Below, in pieces: positions 8,613 to 18,218 of a stretch of 64,000 bases of DNA. Numbering within the stretch: position 1 is the stretch's first letter; each line of letters begins with the position of its first letter. A program made the translations under genes and the position numbers. The notes beneath the pieces were generated by a model. The model did no database searches. It was given only the letters and a program-made list of their open reading frames with translations, and was not told where the DNA came from. The DNA lies in assembly GCF_900156805.1 (NCBI RefSeq), contig NZ_FTOQ01000002.1, positions 1 to 64,000 of the forward strand, given 5' to 3'. This DNA comes from Roseivivax lentus. GTDB lineage: Bacteria; Pseudomonadota; Alphaproteobacteria; Rhodobacterales; Rhodobacteraceae.

Positions 8613-8624
8613 GGAGCGTCCCCC

Positions 8625-9911
8625 GTGCCTGCCATTCTCGCCATGTCCCTGGCCTTCCTGCTGCTCCTCGGCGTGCCGGTCTTCATCGTGCTGTTGCTGC
8701 CGGTAATCGGGATGCTGGAATTCACCACCTCGACGCCGCAGATGCTGGTGATCCAGCGGTTCTTCTCCGGCATCGACAAGTTCCCGCTCATGGCGATCCC
8801 GTTCTTCATCTTCGCGGGCAACCTGATGGCGCAGGGCGGCATGTCGCGCCGCCTGATCGACTTCGCGAGCGCGCTGATGCGGCCCGTGACGGGCGGGCTG
8901 GGCGTCACCTCGGTCATCAGTTCGATGTTCTTCTCCGCCATCTCCGGATCGAGCCCCGCCACGGTGATCGCGGTGGGCAAGACCATGCTGCCCGCAATGA
9001 CGAGCCGCGGCTACGGGCGCGCCTTTCCCATCGGCATCCTGATGAGTTCCGGGGCCCTCGGCATCATCATCCCGCCGTCGATCTTCATGATCGTCTACGG
9101 CGCGGTGACCGGCGCTTCCATCGGGGCGCTGTTCATCGCGGGGATCGGGGCGGGGCTCGTCTACGGGGTGCTCTTCATCATCGTCGCCATGATCTATGCC
9201 AAGGCCATCGGCATGCAGGATGCCGGGGCCTGGGATCTGCGCGAGATTGCCGTCTCAGGGCGTAGCTGCGCCTGGGGGCTGGCGGCGCCGGTCATCATCC
9301 TCGGCGGGATCTATGGCGGGATCTTCACCCCGACCGAAGCCGCCGCCGTGGCCGTGGGCTACGCGGTCTTCGTCTCGATGGCCGTCTATCGGGAAATGTC
9401 GCTCGAGGACGTCTGGCACTGCGCGGTGGACAGCGCGGTGACGACGGCGCAGGTAATGATCATCATCGCGGCCGCCTCCGTCTTCGCGTGGTACCTGACC
9501 ACGTCGGGCGTGTCGCGCAACGTGGGCGCGGCCCTGTCGATCTTCGCCGAGAACCCCGTCCACCTGCTGCTCTTGATCAACGTGATCGTGCTCATCGCGG
9601 GGATGGTGCTCGACCCTAATTCGATCATCATCATCCTCGTGCCGTTCATCGCGCCGGTGGCACTGGCCGCCGGGATCGACGCGACCCATCTGGGCATCAT
9701 CCTCGCGGTCAATGCGGCCATCGGGATGTTCTCGCCGCCCTTCGGGCTCAACCTGTTCGTATCTGTCAGCCTCGGCGTGAGCTACCGCGAGGCGATCATC
9801 GGCGCGCTTCCCTTCATCGCCGTGGGCATCGCCGCGCTGCTGATCATCACCTTCGTCCCGGAGGTGACGCTCTGGCTGCCCGCACAATTCTATTCCGGCA
9901 TCTCTTACTGA
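8625..9911 (+). CDS. TRAP transporter large permease (DctM family)
   Basis: A 428-residue transport subunit of the ion-transporter superfamily, with about 12 hydrophobic segments. The conserved SAISGSSPATVIAVGKTMLPAM-type loop and the GIIIPPSIFMIVYG motif of DctM are both visible. The start is GTG at 8625 with AAGGAG upstream. It uses a sodium gradient to import the ligand handed over by the DctP protein. It ends the operon; no catabolic gene follows, because the next gene (tex) is on the opposite strand. Confidence 0.9.
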   Translation: MPAILAMSLAFLLLLGVPVFIVLLLPVIGMLEFTTSTPQMLVIQRFFSGIDKFPLMAIPFFIFAGNLMAQGGMSRRLIDFASALMRPVTGGLGVTSVISSMFFSAISGSSPATVIAVGKTMLPAMTSRGYGRAFPIGILMSSGALGIIIPPSIFMIVYGAVTGASIGALFIAGIGAGLVYGVLFIIVAMIYAKAIGMQDAGAWDLREIAVSGRSCAWGLAAPVIILGGIYGGIFTPTEAAAVAVGYAVFVSMAVYREMSLEDVWHCAVDSAVTTAQVMIIIAAASVFAWYLTTSGVSRNVGAALSIFAENPVHLLLLINVIVLIAGMVLDPNSIIIILVPFIAPVALAAGIDATHLGIILAVNAAIGMFSPPFGLNLFVSVSLGVSYREAIIGALPFIAVGIAALLIITFVPEVTLWLPAQFYSGISY

Positions 9912-10202
9912 CGGGGCCGGAGATCGTCGGGCGATGCGATCCCTATGCCACGACCCGCCACGTTGCCTGCATCGGCCGGGTGGCCATCGCCGGGCGCAGG
10001 CGATGCGGCCCGTGTCGCGCGGCAAGAAGCCTTGAGCCGTCGCCCCCGCGTGTCAGAGAGGTCGAGGACACCGTGAGGAGCGTGTCCTATCCCATATACC
10101 GAAAGTCAGAGCCGGGCCCCCCGAGCCGTGCGGCGAAAGCGGCAGGCCGTCGCCCGTCGTGCGTGATCCGACCTTGCCGGAAACCACGCGCCACGGGTGA
10201 CC

Positions 10203-12512
10203 TCACTTCCGTTTCATCGCCGCCATTAGCGCCTCGCCGAGCGCCCCTTGTGAGGCAGATGGTCCGGGCCGGCCGCCCTTGGCGGGTTTGGGCTTTCCGC
10301 CCTTGGCCATCTCTTTGCCTGAAGGCTTCCGGTCCGCGGCAGGCTTGCCGCCGCGCTCCTTGCGCATGCTGAGACCGATGCGCTTGCGGGCGACGTCCAC
10401 CTCGGTGACGCGCACGCGCACCACGTCTCCGGCCTTCACCACCTCGTGGGGGTCCTTCACGAAGCGATCCGCAAGTTGGCTCACATGCACGAGCCCGTCC
10501 TGATGCACGCCGATATCCACGAAGGCCCCGAAGGCCGCGACATTGGTCACGGTGCCTTCCAGCATCATGCCCGGCTTGAGGTCCCTGATGTCCTCGACCC
10601 CGTCGGCGAAGGCCGCCGTGCGGAATTCGGGCCGCGGATCGCGCCCGGGCTTGCCGAGCTCGTCGAGGATGTCGCGCACCGTGGGCAGGCCGAAACGGTC
10701 GTCGACGAAATCCTGCGCTTTGAGGCTGCGCAGCGCCTCGGGCCGCCCCATGATGTCGCGGATGTCGCGTCCGCAGGCCCCGACGATGCGGCGCGCCACG
10801 TCATAGGCCTCGGGATGGACCGAGGAGGCGTCGAGCGGCTCCGCCCCGCCGCGGATGCGCAGGAAACCCGCGCATTGCTCGAAGGCGCGGGGCCCGAGCC
10901 CCGCGACCTTCAAAAGCGCCTTGCGCGACGGGAATGCGCCATGCGCGTCGCGATGGGCGACGATGGCAGCCGCGACCGAGGAGCTCAGCCCCGCGATATG
11001 CGACAGCAGCGGCGCCGAGGCCATGTTCAGATCGACGCCCACCGCGTTCACCGCATCCTCGACCACGCCTTCCAGCGCCTGTGTGAGGCGGCGCTGGTCG
11101 ACGTCGTGCTGATACTGGCCGACGCCGATGCTTTCGGGCGGGACCTTCACCAATTCGGCCAGCGGGTCCTGCAGGCGGCGGGCGATGCTGACCGCGCCGC
11201 GCAGGCTCACGTCGAGATCGGGGAATTCCCGTGCCGCCAGCTCCGAGGCCGAATAGACGCTCGCACCGGCTTCTGAGACCACGACCTTGGTGGGTTTGGG
11301 CCCTTCGATCCGGCTCAGCGTCTCGGCCACCATGCGCTCGGTCTCGCGGCTCGCCGTGCCGTTGCCGATGGCGACAAGCTGGATGCCGTGCCGTTTCACC
11401 GCAGCGGCGATCCAGGCCTGCGCGCCCTGCAGGTCCTTCTTGGGCTGGAACGGATAAAGCGTCGCCGTCTCGACAAGCTTGCCGGTGGCGTCGACCACCG
11501 CCGCCTTCACCCCGGTGCGGATGCCCGGATCGAGCCCCAGCGTCGGCTTGTTGCCCGCCGGGGCCGCCAGCAGGAGGTCGCGGAGATTGCGGGCGAAGAC
11601 CGCGATGGCCTCCTCATGCGCGCGGCGGCGCAGCTCGCTCATGAGATCGACATACATGGTGAGCGACAGCTTCACCCGCCAGGTCCAGGCCGCAGCCTCG
11701 CGCAGCCAGCGGTCGCCCGGGCCGTTCCCGGGGATGCCGATGGCGGCGCAGATGATCCCCTGGGCGCGCTCGGCCCCGGTCTCGGGCTCGGGCGCGATGT
11801 CGACGGTGACGATCTCCTCCTTCGCGGCGCGCAGGATGGCCAGCGCCCGGTGCGCCGGGATCGTGGCCCAGGCCTCGCTATGTGCGAAGTAATCCGAGAA
11901 TTTCACGCCCGCCTCTTCCTTGCCGGGCACCACCCTGGCCGTGATCCGCGCCTCGGCCTGCATGAAGGCCCGCAGCCGGCCCAGGAGCGCCGCGTTCTCC
12001 GACAATTCCTCCGCAAGGATGTCGCGCGCGCCCTCGAGCGCCGAGGCGGCGGTCTCGACCGCCTCGGAGACATGGCCTTCGGCGAGCGCCTTGGGGTCGG
12101 CCTTCCGGTCCGCCTCGATCGCGCGCAAGAGCGGCTCGAGCCCGTTCTCGCGGGCGATCATCGCCTTGGTGCGGCGCTTGGGCTTGAAGGGCAGGTAGAT
12201 ATCCTCAAGCGCCGCCTTGGTCTCGGCCTGGGCGATGGTGCGGGCAAGATCGTCGGTGAGCTTGCCCTGGCCGCGGATCGACTCGAGGATGGCGGCCCGC
12301 CGCTTTTCCATCTCGCGCAGATAGACCAGCCGGTCGTTCAGCGTCCTGAGCTGCGTGTCGTCGAGGCCGCCCGTGGCTTCCTTCCGGTAGCGCGCGATGA
12401 AGGGCACGGTGGCCCCGTCGTCGAGAAGCGCGACCGCGGCGGCGACCTGCCGGTCGCTGGCGGAAATCTCGGTTGCGATGGTGCGGGCGATGCGGGTGGC
12501 GGTCTGGTCCAA
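10203..12512 (-). CDS. tex: Tex family RNA-binding S1-domain protein
   Basis: A 769-residue cytoplasmic nucleic-acid-binding protein related to Pseudomonas Tex and eukaryotic Spt6. It has an N-terminal helical region (1-190), a YqgF/RNase H-like fold (about 320-430, LGLDPGIRTGVKAAVVDATG), helix-hairpin-helix segments (about 500-560, VAGLGPRAFEQCAGFL) and an S1 domain near 645-715 (LEGTVTNVAAFGAFVDIG). The last 50 residues are Lys/Gly/Pro-rich. The apparent start is TTG at 12512, supported by AGGAG eight bases upstream. It is a single gene, convergent with the TRAP operon on its 3' side. Confidence 0.93.
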   Translation of the reverse strand: MDQTATRIARTIATEISASDRQVAAAVALLDDGATVPFIARYRKEATGGLDDTQLRTLNDRLVYLREMEKRRAAILESIRGQGKLTDDLARTIAQAETKAALEDIYLPFKPKRRTKAMIARENGLEPLLRAIEADRKADPKALAEGHVSEAVETAASALEGARDILAEELSENAALLGRLRAFMQAEARITARVVPGKEEAGVKFSDYFAHSEAWATIPAHRALAILRAAKEEIVTVDIAPEPETGAERAQGIICAAIGIPGNGPGDRWLREAAAWTWRVKLSLTMYVDLMSELRRRAHEEAIAVFARNLRDLLLAAPAGNKPTLGLDPGIRTGVKAAVVDATGKLVETATLYPFQPKKDLQGAQAWIAAAVKRHGIQLVAIGNGTASRETERMVAETLSRIEGPKPTKVVVSEAGASVYSASELAAREFPDLDVSLRGAVSIARRLQDPLAELVKVPPESIGVGQYQHDVDQRRLTQALEGVVEDAVNAVGVDLNMASAPLLSHIAGLSSSVAAAIVAHRDAHGAFPSRKALLKVAGLGPRAFEQCAGFLRIRGGAEPLDASSVHPEAYDVARRIVGACGRDIRDIMGRPEALRSLKAQDFVDDRFGLPTVRDILDELGKPGRDPRPEFRTAAFADGVEDIRDLKPGMMLEGTVTNVAAFGAFVDIGVHQDGLVHVSQLADRFVKDPHEVVKAGDVVRVRVTEVDVARKRIGLSMRKERGGKPAADRKPSGKEMAKGGKPKPAKGGRPGPSASQGALGEALMAAMKRK

Positions 12513-13035
12513 GGGCGTTCTCCTGCTCGTCGGAAGGCCGGTCTATCCAAGCTCCCGCACACCGCCAAGACCAAAGGTCGGTCGTCTTCAAACGCAAGGT
12601 ATTTGCCCCCCGGGGAGACCGACCCCGGAGGAGCCGGATCGCGGCAAGGGCTGCAGCTACACTGAAGCAAGGCTGCTGATACCGGCCAGCCGGAACGTGG
12701 CCAACGCTTCTTAAGACGCGCGCGTTTGGCAACAGAAAAGCTGCGACCCTCGCCGCGATGCGCCGGATGACGCAAATATTCGAAAACCCGTATCTCCCGA
12801 TTGGCACGCGACCCGAAATCACGCGTTTCATGGCTCGTTGAAAAAACCAAAATACCATCATCCCGCCTGCTTCCGCACGTCGAGTCCATCGCGGCGTGCG
12901 GCCTTGCCGCTGCACTGGACCACGGGCCTCGCAGAGCCCCGCGTACGGCACCGCCGATTGTCTTCGGGCGCGAAAGGAAGACCTTGCGCGAACTCATCGC
13001 TGGCGTGTCGGTCACAAAGGGCGCATGCTTCCGGG
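12513..13035. other. Intergenic region without recognisable gene
   Basis: About 520 bases between tex and the small ParB-like gene. Overlapping open frames on both strands lack domain features. No tRNA-like fold or perfect long palindrome was seen. A short AT-rich stretch around 12838-12865 may hold the promoter for the downstream gene. Confidence 0.4.
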
Positions 13036-13284
13036 ATGTTGGTCAAACAAAGCATTGCGATCGAAGATGTCCGGGTGCCACTCAAGCGCAAGAAGACGCT
13101 GGACGAAGCCAAGGTTCAGCAAATCGCCGAGAGCATCATCGACGAAGGTCAGCTGACGCCGATCCAGGTCCGCGCGGACGGGCCCGGTTTCGTGCTGGTT
13201 GAGGGGCTGCACAGGCTGGAAGCGTTGCGCGTGCTGGGCGAGACCTCGGTGGAGGCATACCTGGTCCGGGCCCGCTTGCACTAG
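13036..13284 (+). CDS. Small ParB/Sulfiredoxin-like N-terminal domain protein
   Basis: An 82-residue protein consisting only of a ParB N-terminal fold. IEDVRVPLKRKKTLDEAKVQ and IAESIIDEGQLTPIQVRADG are followed by the nucleotide-binding-type segment VLVEGLHRLEALRVLGE. Chromosome-partition ParB proteins have a helix-turn-helix and dimerisation domain after this region, both absent here. Start ATG 13036 gives a protein beginning MLVKQSIAIEDV; longer starts run into low-quality sequence. The neighbours (tex, matB) give no functional hint. CTP binding or hydrolysis is a family-level possibility only. Confidence 0.7.
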   Translation: MLVKQSIAIEDVRVPLKRKKTLDEAKVQQIAESIIDEGQLTPIQVRADGPGFVLVEGLHRLEALRVLGETSVEAYLVRARLH

Positions 13285-13485
13285 GCCTCAGGCCTCGCCT
13301 GCCTGCGGCGTCACGCCGTGGATCAAGAGAGATGTCGGCCAGCCGATACGCGACCGGGCGTCGACCGCGCCGACAGGCCTCGCAAGACCGTTCGCCGCGC
13401 AAGCAAGAAACGCCACCTCTCGCTGACGGAAACGCTCATCCGCCTGTCATAGCCCCAAGGGCCGCACCCCAATCGCGATCCGACC

Positions 13486-15003
13486 CTAAGCCGGCACGAA
13501 CAGATGCTTGTACTGCTCGCGCAGCACGTTCTTCTGGACCTTCCCCATCGTGTTGCGCGGCAGCGCGTCGATCACGAACAGCTTTCGCGGATGCTTGAAC
13601 CGGGCGAGCTTGTCCCGCACGGTCTCCGCGATGGCGTCCACATCCGGGGCCGCGCCGGGTTCCGCCACCAGCACGCCGACGACGGTCTCGCCGAAATCCG
13701 CATGCGGCACGCCGATCACCGCGCTTTCCAGCACGCCCGGTTGTTCGTCGAGGACCAGCTCGATCTCCTTGGGGTAGATGTTGTAGCCGCCCGAGATGAT
13801 CAGGTCCTTGTCGCGGCCCACGATATGCACGTATCCGTCCCCGTCGATCCGGCCGAGGTCGCCGGTGATGAAGAAGCCGTTGTCGCGCAGTTCTTCGGCG
13901 GTCTTTTCCGGCATCTGCCAGTAGCCCTTGAAGACGTTGGGGCCGCGCACCTCGATCACGCCCACATCGCCCTGCGGCACTTCCTGCTCGGTCTCGGGAT
14001 CGCAGACCTTGAGCTCCACCCCCGGCAGCGGAAAGCCGACGGTGCCCGCGCGCCGCTCGCCCTCATAGGGGTTCGAGGTGTTCATGTTCGTCTCGGTCAT
14101 GCCGTAGCGTTCGAGGATGCGGTGCCCGGTGCGCTCTTCGAACCGCACATGGGTTTCCGACAGCAGCGGGGCGGAGCCCGAAATGAAGAGCCGCATGTCC
14201 TTCACCAGTTCGCCGGTGAAGCGGTCGTCGTCCAGCAGCCGCGTGTAGAACGTGGGCACGCCCATCATCGTCGTGGCCATCGGCATCTTGTCGATGATCG
14301 TGTCGATATCGAATTTCGGCAGGAAGATCATCGCCCCGCCCGCCACGAGCGTCACGTTGGTCGCCACGAAGAGCCCGTGCGTGTGGAAGATCGGCAGCGC
14401 GTTCATCAGCACGTCCTCGCCGGTGAAGCGCCAATGCTCGGCCAGCGTGCGGGCGTTGGACAGCAGGTTCTCCTGGGTCAGCATCGCGCCCTTCGAGCGC
14501 CCGGTCGTGCCCGAGGTGTAGAGAAACGCCGCGAGATCGTCGGCGTCGCGGGCGACCGTGGGAAAGGCCGTCGGCTGGTCGCGGGCGGCCTCGGGCAGGC
14601 TGCCGGTGCCATCGGCGTCGAGTGTCAGAAGCTGCGCGCCCAGCGTCTCGGTGACGGGCCGGAGCCGGTCTTCGCGGGTGCTGTCGCAGACAACCATGCG
14701 CGCGCCGCTGTTTTCGATGAAATAGGTCAGCTCATCGACCGTGTAGGCGGTGTTCAGCGGCAGAAAGACCAGTCCGGCCTGCACGCAGGCAGCATAAAGC
14801 GCCAGAGCCTCGGGGGATTTCTCCACCTGGGCGGCGACGCGGTCGCCGGGCGCGAGTCCCGATGCGGTCAAAGTATGCGCGAAGCGGGCCGCGCTCTGCA
14901 GGAACGCGTCATGCGTGAGGATCTGCCCGTCCGGCAGGTGGAGGAAGGGCGTCGATTTGCCCGAATGCACGCCGAAAAGCTCGTCATATAGCGGATTGGC
15001 CAT
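13486..15003 (-). CDS. matB: Malonyl-CoA synthetase
   Basis: A 505-residue AMP-forming acyl-CoA synthetase that activates malonate to malonyl-CoA. The ATP-binding motif YTSGTTGRSKGAML (about 160-175), the GDLGRIDGDGYVHIVGRDKD hinge and the catalytic lysine region LPRNTMGKVQKNVL near the C-terminus are intact. Start chosen at 15003 (MANPLYDELF) behind GGGACAGG. A longer start at 15021 overlaps the matA stop as TGATG and is possible. It ends the matP-Q-M-A-B operon. Confidence 0.92.
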   Translation of the reverse strand: MANPLYDELFGVHSGKSTPFLHLPDGQILTHDAFLQSAARFAHTLTASGLAPGDRVAAQVEKSPEALALYAACVQAGLVFLPLNTAYTVDELTYFIENSGARMVVCDSTREDRLRPVTETLGAQLLTLDADGTGSLPEAARDQPTAFPTVARDADDLAAFLYTSGTTGRSKGAMLTQENLLSNARTLAEHWRFTGEDVLMNALPIFHTHGLFVATNVTLVAGGAMIFLPKFDIDTIIDKMPMATTMMGVPTFYTRLLDDDRFTGELVKDMRLFISGSAPLLSETHVRFEERTGHRILERYGMTETNMNTSNPYEGERRAGTVGFPLPGVELKVCDPETEQEVPQGDVGVIEVRGPNVFKGYWQMPEKTAEELRDNGFFITGDLGRIDGDGYVHIVGRDKDLIISGGYNIYPKEIELVLDEQPGVLESAVIGVPHADFGETVVGVLVAEPGAAPDVDAIAETVRDKLARFKHPRKLFVIDALPRNTMGKVQKNVLREQYKHLFVPA

Positions 15004-15020
15004 TGCCTGTCCCTTTCCCA

Positions 15021-16265
15021 TCACGCGGCTTTCCGGGCCGCCGCCGCCAGGGCCCGCACCTCCTGCGAGGCTGCGATCGTCTGCGCGACCGCGAAGCCTT
15101 CGAGGTTTCGGGCCACCTTCTCGAAATCGTAAAGATAGTTGACCATGGCGCCTTTCGATTGCTCCAGCCCGTTCTCGGACAGATCCGCGGCCGCATGGAC
15201 CTGGTGCAGAACGGCGCCGTTGCCGAGGTGGAACCGCGCCACGGGATCGCGCGGCAGGCCGTCGGAGCGCTTCACGTCGAACAGGTAATGCGCCGCGAGA
15301 GCGCGCACCCGGTCGGTGTCGTCGGGCTGGACGGCGATGTCCTGATCGGCCAGCCAATGCGCGAAGCCGGGGATCGGCGACAGGGTCACGAAGGTCTCGA
15401 GCGTGGGCAGTTCCGCAGACAGGTCGGCCGCGACCTGCTTGATGAGCGAATGACCGAAGGAAATGCTGGCCAGTCCCTCCTGGCAATTCGAGATCGAGTA
15501 GAACACCGCCGTATCGGCATCCTCGGCCTCGATCATGTCTCGCGATTCCGCCAAAAGCCCCTGGATCGAGCCGGGCACGCCGCGCGTCAGCGCCACTTCG
15601 ACGAAGATCAGTGGCTCGTCCGGCATCACCGGATGGAAGAAGGCGAAACAGCGCCGGTCGGTCGGCTCGAGCCGGCGGCGCAGGTCGTCCCAGCTGTCGA
15701 TCCGGTGGACCGCCTCGTAATCGATGATCTTGTCGAGGATGAAGGCCGGGCTGCCCCAGTTGATCGGGCGCAGGACCAGAAAGCCGCGGTTGAACCAGCT
15801 TGCGAAGAGATGCCGGAAATCGAGGTCGAGCGCGTGCAGCGCATCCTCGTCGCCGCTCAGCCGCAACAGGTCGGCGCGCATGCCCACAAGGGCCGCGGTC
15901 GCCCCGGGCACCTGGTTGAGCCGTCGAATGAGTTCCTGACGCGGCGGCTCGGCAGCCTGCATAAAGCTGCGATAGGTCGCCTTGGTCTGTTCGCGGGCAT
16001 AGGCCTCCAGCGCGCGCTGCACCTCGGACTCGTCAATATTCATGTCGCGGGCGAGATGATGGAAGAAGCCGCGCTTGGCGGCATCGTCCATCTCCGCGTA
16101 GCGCTCCAGCAGGCTGCGCGCGACCGCGAGGCCCGAGGCCTCCACGGAGGCGCCGATCAGTTCGGCGGTCAGCGCCTCGATCGGACGGTCGTCGCGCGAC
16201 CCGGTGCGCGCCAGCCGGTGGCGCCGCTCAAACACCGTCGAGAGAAGATCGGCCAGCAGGGTCAT
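15021..16265 (-). CDS. matA: Malonyl-CoA decarboxylase
   Basis: A 414-residue enzyme that decarboxylates malonyl-CoA to acetyl-CoA. It shows the helical N-terminal region and the GNAT-like catalytic region of the family, including NRGFLVLRPINWGSPAFIL, PDEPLIFVEVALTRGVP and YSISNCQEGLASISFGHSLI. The last of these includes the conserved active-site Ser/His surroundings. The start at 16265 overlaps the matM stop as ATGA. With matB it converts imported malonate to acetyl-CoA. Confidence 0.92.
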   Translation of the reverse strand: MTLLADLLSTVFERRHRLARTGSRDDRPIEALTAELIGASVEASGLAVARSLLERYAEMDDAAKRGFFHHLARDMNIDESEVQRALEAYAREQTKATYRSFMQAAEPPRQELIRRLNQVPGATAALVGMRADLLRLSGDEDALHALDLDFRHLFASWFNRGFLVLRPINWGSPAFILDKIIDYEAVHRIDSWDDLRRRLEPTDRRCFAFFHPVMPDEPLIFVEVALTRGVPGSIQGLLAESRDMIEAEDADTAVFYSISNCQEGLASISFGHSLIKQVAADLSAELPTLETFVTLSPIPGFAHWLADQDIAVQPDDTDRVRALAAHYLFDVKRSDGLPRDPVARFHLGNGAVLHQVHAAADLSENGLEQSKGAMVNYLYDFEKVARNLEGFAVAQTIAASQEVRALAAAARKAA

Positions 16266-17578
16266 ATGGCGGTGCCCATCACGGCGTCCGGCAGCCAGGT
16301 CGCGATACCCGGGAAGAGGCACAGCAGGATGATCGCGATCACCATGCAGGCCACATAGGGCATCGACCCGGCGAGGATCGTCTTCAGCTTGATGTCCGGG
16401 GCGATGCCGTTGATGACGTAAAGGTTGAGCCCGACCGGGGGCGATATGAGCCCGATCTCCATGTTGATGGTCAGGACCACCGCGAACCAGATCGGATCGA
16501 AGCCCGCCGTGGTGATGATCGGCAACAGGATCGGCGCGGCCATGAGGATCACGGCCACCGGCGGCAGGAAGAAGCCCGCGATCAGCAGGAACACGTTGAC
16601 CGCCGCCATCAGCACCCAGGGGTTCACGTCCAGCGTTCCGATCCAGGCGGCGATGGATTGCGTGATGAACAGCGACGACAGCATGTAGCTGAACACGCCC
16701 GCCGCGGCGATGATGAACAGGATCATCACCGATTCCTTCGTGCTGTCGCGCAGCACGACCCAGAGGTCGGCGGGGTTCCAGAGCTTGTAGATCACCATCG
16801 CGATCACGAGGCAGAGAAGTGCGCCCACGGCGGCGGTCTCGGACGGCGTCGCGATCCCGCCATACATCGCGTAGAGCACGCCGAGGATGATCGCGAGAAA
16901 CGGCAGGACGCGGGGCAGGATCTCGACCTTCTCGCGCCAGGAATAGGTGGTGGATGCCAGCACCGCCATGTTGCCCGAGCGCCAGGTGGAATAAAGCGAC
17001 CAGGCCATGAAGAGGCCGACCAGCATCAGGCCGGGGAAGACGCCCGCCAGGAACAGCCGGCCGATCGAGGTCTCGGTGGCGATGCCGTAGACGATCATCG
17101 TGACCGAGGGCGGGATCAGGATGCCCAAGGTGCCGCCCGCCGCGATGGAGCCCGCGGCCACACCGTCGGGATAGCCCCGCTTGCGCATTTCCGGAATGCC
17201 CATCTTGCCGATGGCGGCACAGGTGGCGGGGCTCGATCCGGACATCGCCGAGAAGAGCGCGCAGGCCCCGAGATTAGAGATCACGAGCCCGCCGGGCACG
17301 CGGGTCAGCCAGCGCTCCAGCGCCTCGTAGAGATCCGCGCCCGCGCGGGTCGATGCGATCGACGAGCCCATGATGATGAACATCGGGATCGACAGCAGGG
17401 CGAAATTGTTGAGCTTGCCGAACAGGATCTCCGGCATCAGTTCCAGCGACCGCATGCCGTCGAAGACGATGAGGAAACCGGCCGAGACCACGAGCAGCCC
17501 GAGCGCCACGGAGATGCCCGAGAACAGCACGAGAATGGTGAAGACGGCGACCAATGCGCCAAGAAGCAGCGGATCCAT
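16262..17578 (-). CDS. matM: Malonate TRAP transporter large permease
   Basis: A 438-residue DctM-type membrane protein with the motifs LFSAMSGSSPATCAAIGKMG and LGILIPPSVTMIVYGIAT. The ATG at 17578 overlaps the matQ stop (TGATG), and its stop overlaps the matA start, so the operon is translationally coupled. The gene order matches the matPQMAB malonate operon described in Sinorhizobium meliloti, which is the basis for the substrate call. Confidence 0.88.
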   Translation of the reverse strand: MDPLLLGALVAVFTILVLFSGISVALGLLVVSAGFLIVFDGMRSLELMPEILFGKLNNFALLSIPMFIIMGSSIASTRAGADLYEALERWLTRVPGGLVISNLGACALFSAMSGSSPATCAAIGKMGIPEMRKRGYPDGVAAGSIAAGGTLGILIPPSVTMIVYGIATETSIGRLFLAGVFPGLMLVGLFMAWSLYSTWRSGNMAVLASTTYSWREKVEILPRVLPFLAIILGVLYAMYGGIATPSETAAVGALLCLVIAMVIYKLWNPADLWVVLRDSTKESVMILFIIAAAGVFSYMLSSLFITQSIAAWIGTLDVNPWVLMAAVNVFLLIAGFFLPPVAVILMAAPILLPIITTAGFDPIWFAVVLTINMEIGLISPPVGLNLYVINGIAPDIKLKTILAGSMPYVACMVIAIILLCLFPGIATWLPDAVMGTAI

Positions 17579-18159
17579 CAGACGCCTCCCGTGGTGCGGC
17601 TGTCGAGCCCGCTGAATTCATCGAGGCCGAACGGGTCTTCGATGCGCAGCAGCACGGCGATCAGGTCGGCGACCAGTTGCAGCATCAGAAGCGCGAAACC
17701 GACGGGCAGGGCGAGGTAGGGGATCCACAGCCGCACGCCCCAGACCGTGTCCGACCGCCAGCCCCGCTCCCAGGCGAAGTGCCAGTATTCGAAGCCATAG
17801 AACAGCATCGTGCCGACGATCAGGATCGAGAGCGACATGGTGAACACGAACAGGACGTAGCGCGCCTTCGGGGCCAGCCAGATCGGGATCAGATCGACAT
17901 TCACATGCCCGCGCAGGCGCTGGACGTAAGGCAGCCCCAGCAGGGTGGCCGCGATCACGAGGTAGATGACCGCTTCGGTCTGCCAGACGGTCGATCCGTT
18001 CATCACGAACCGGATGAAGATCATCTGGCAGGTGATCGCCACCGCGGCGACGATCATGCCCGCGGAAATCCATCCCGCCAGCGTGGAAATCGCCGCCACG
18101 AGACGTAGAAACTTGTTGCCGCCCGTCTTTGCGACAGTGATGCCTGGGGTACCCGCCAC
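17578..18159 (-). CDS. matQ: Malonate TRAP transporter small permease
   Basis: A 193-residue DctQ-type protein with four hydrophobic helices and the family segment GSTVWQTEAVIYLVIAATLL. The start is GTG at 18159, supported by AGGAGA six bases upstream. It lies between the binding protein and large permease genes and is coupled to matM. Function follows from position and family. Confidence 0.87.
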   Translation of the reverse strand: MAGTPGITVAKTGGNKFLRLVAAISTLAGWISAGMIVAAVAITCQMIFIRFVMNGSTVWQTEAVIYLVIAATLLGLPYVQRLRGHVNVDLIPIWLAPKARYVLFVFTMSLSILIVGTMLFYGFEYWHFAWERGWRSDTVWGVRLWIPYLALPVGFALLMLQLVADLIAVLLRIEDPFGLDEFSGLDSRTTGGV

Positions 18160-18218
18160 GATGGTCTCCTGATCCCGGAACGTGAAGGGGCGGCGTCATC
18201 GCCGCCCCGGTGCATCGG

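Noticed and set aside
9912-10202. Terminator between the first TRAP operon and tex
   Set aside because: No stem with T-run could be found; only weak GC-rich partial pairings.
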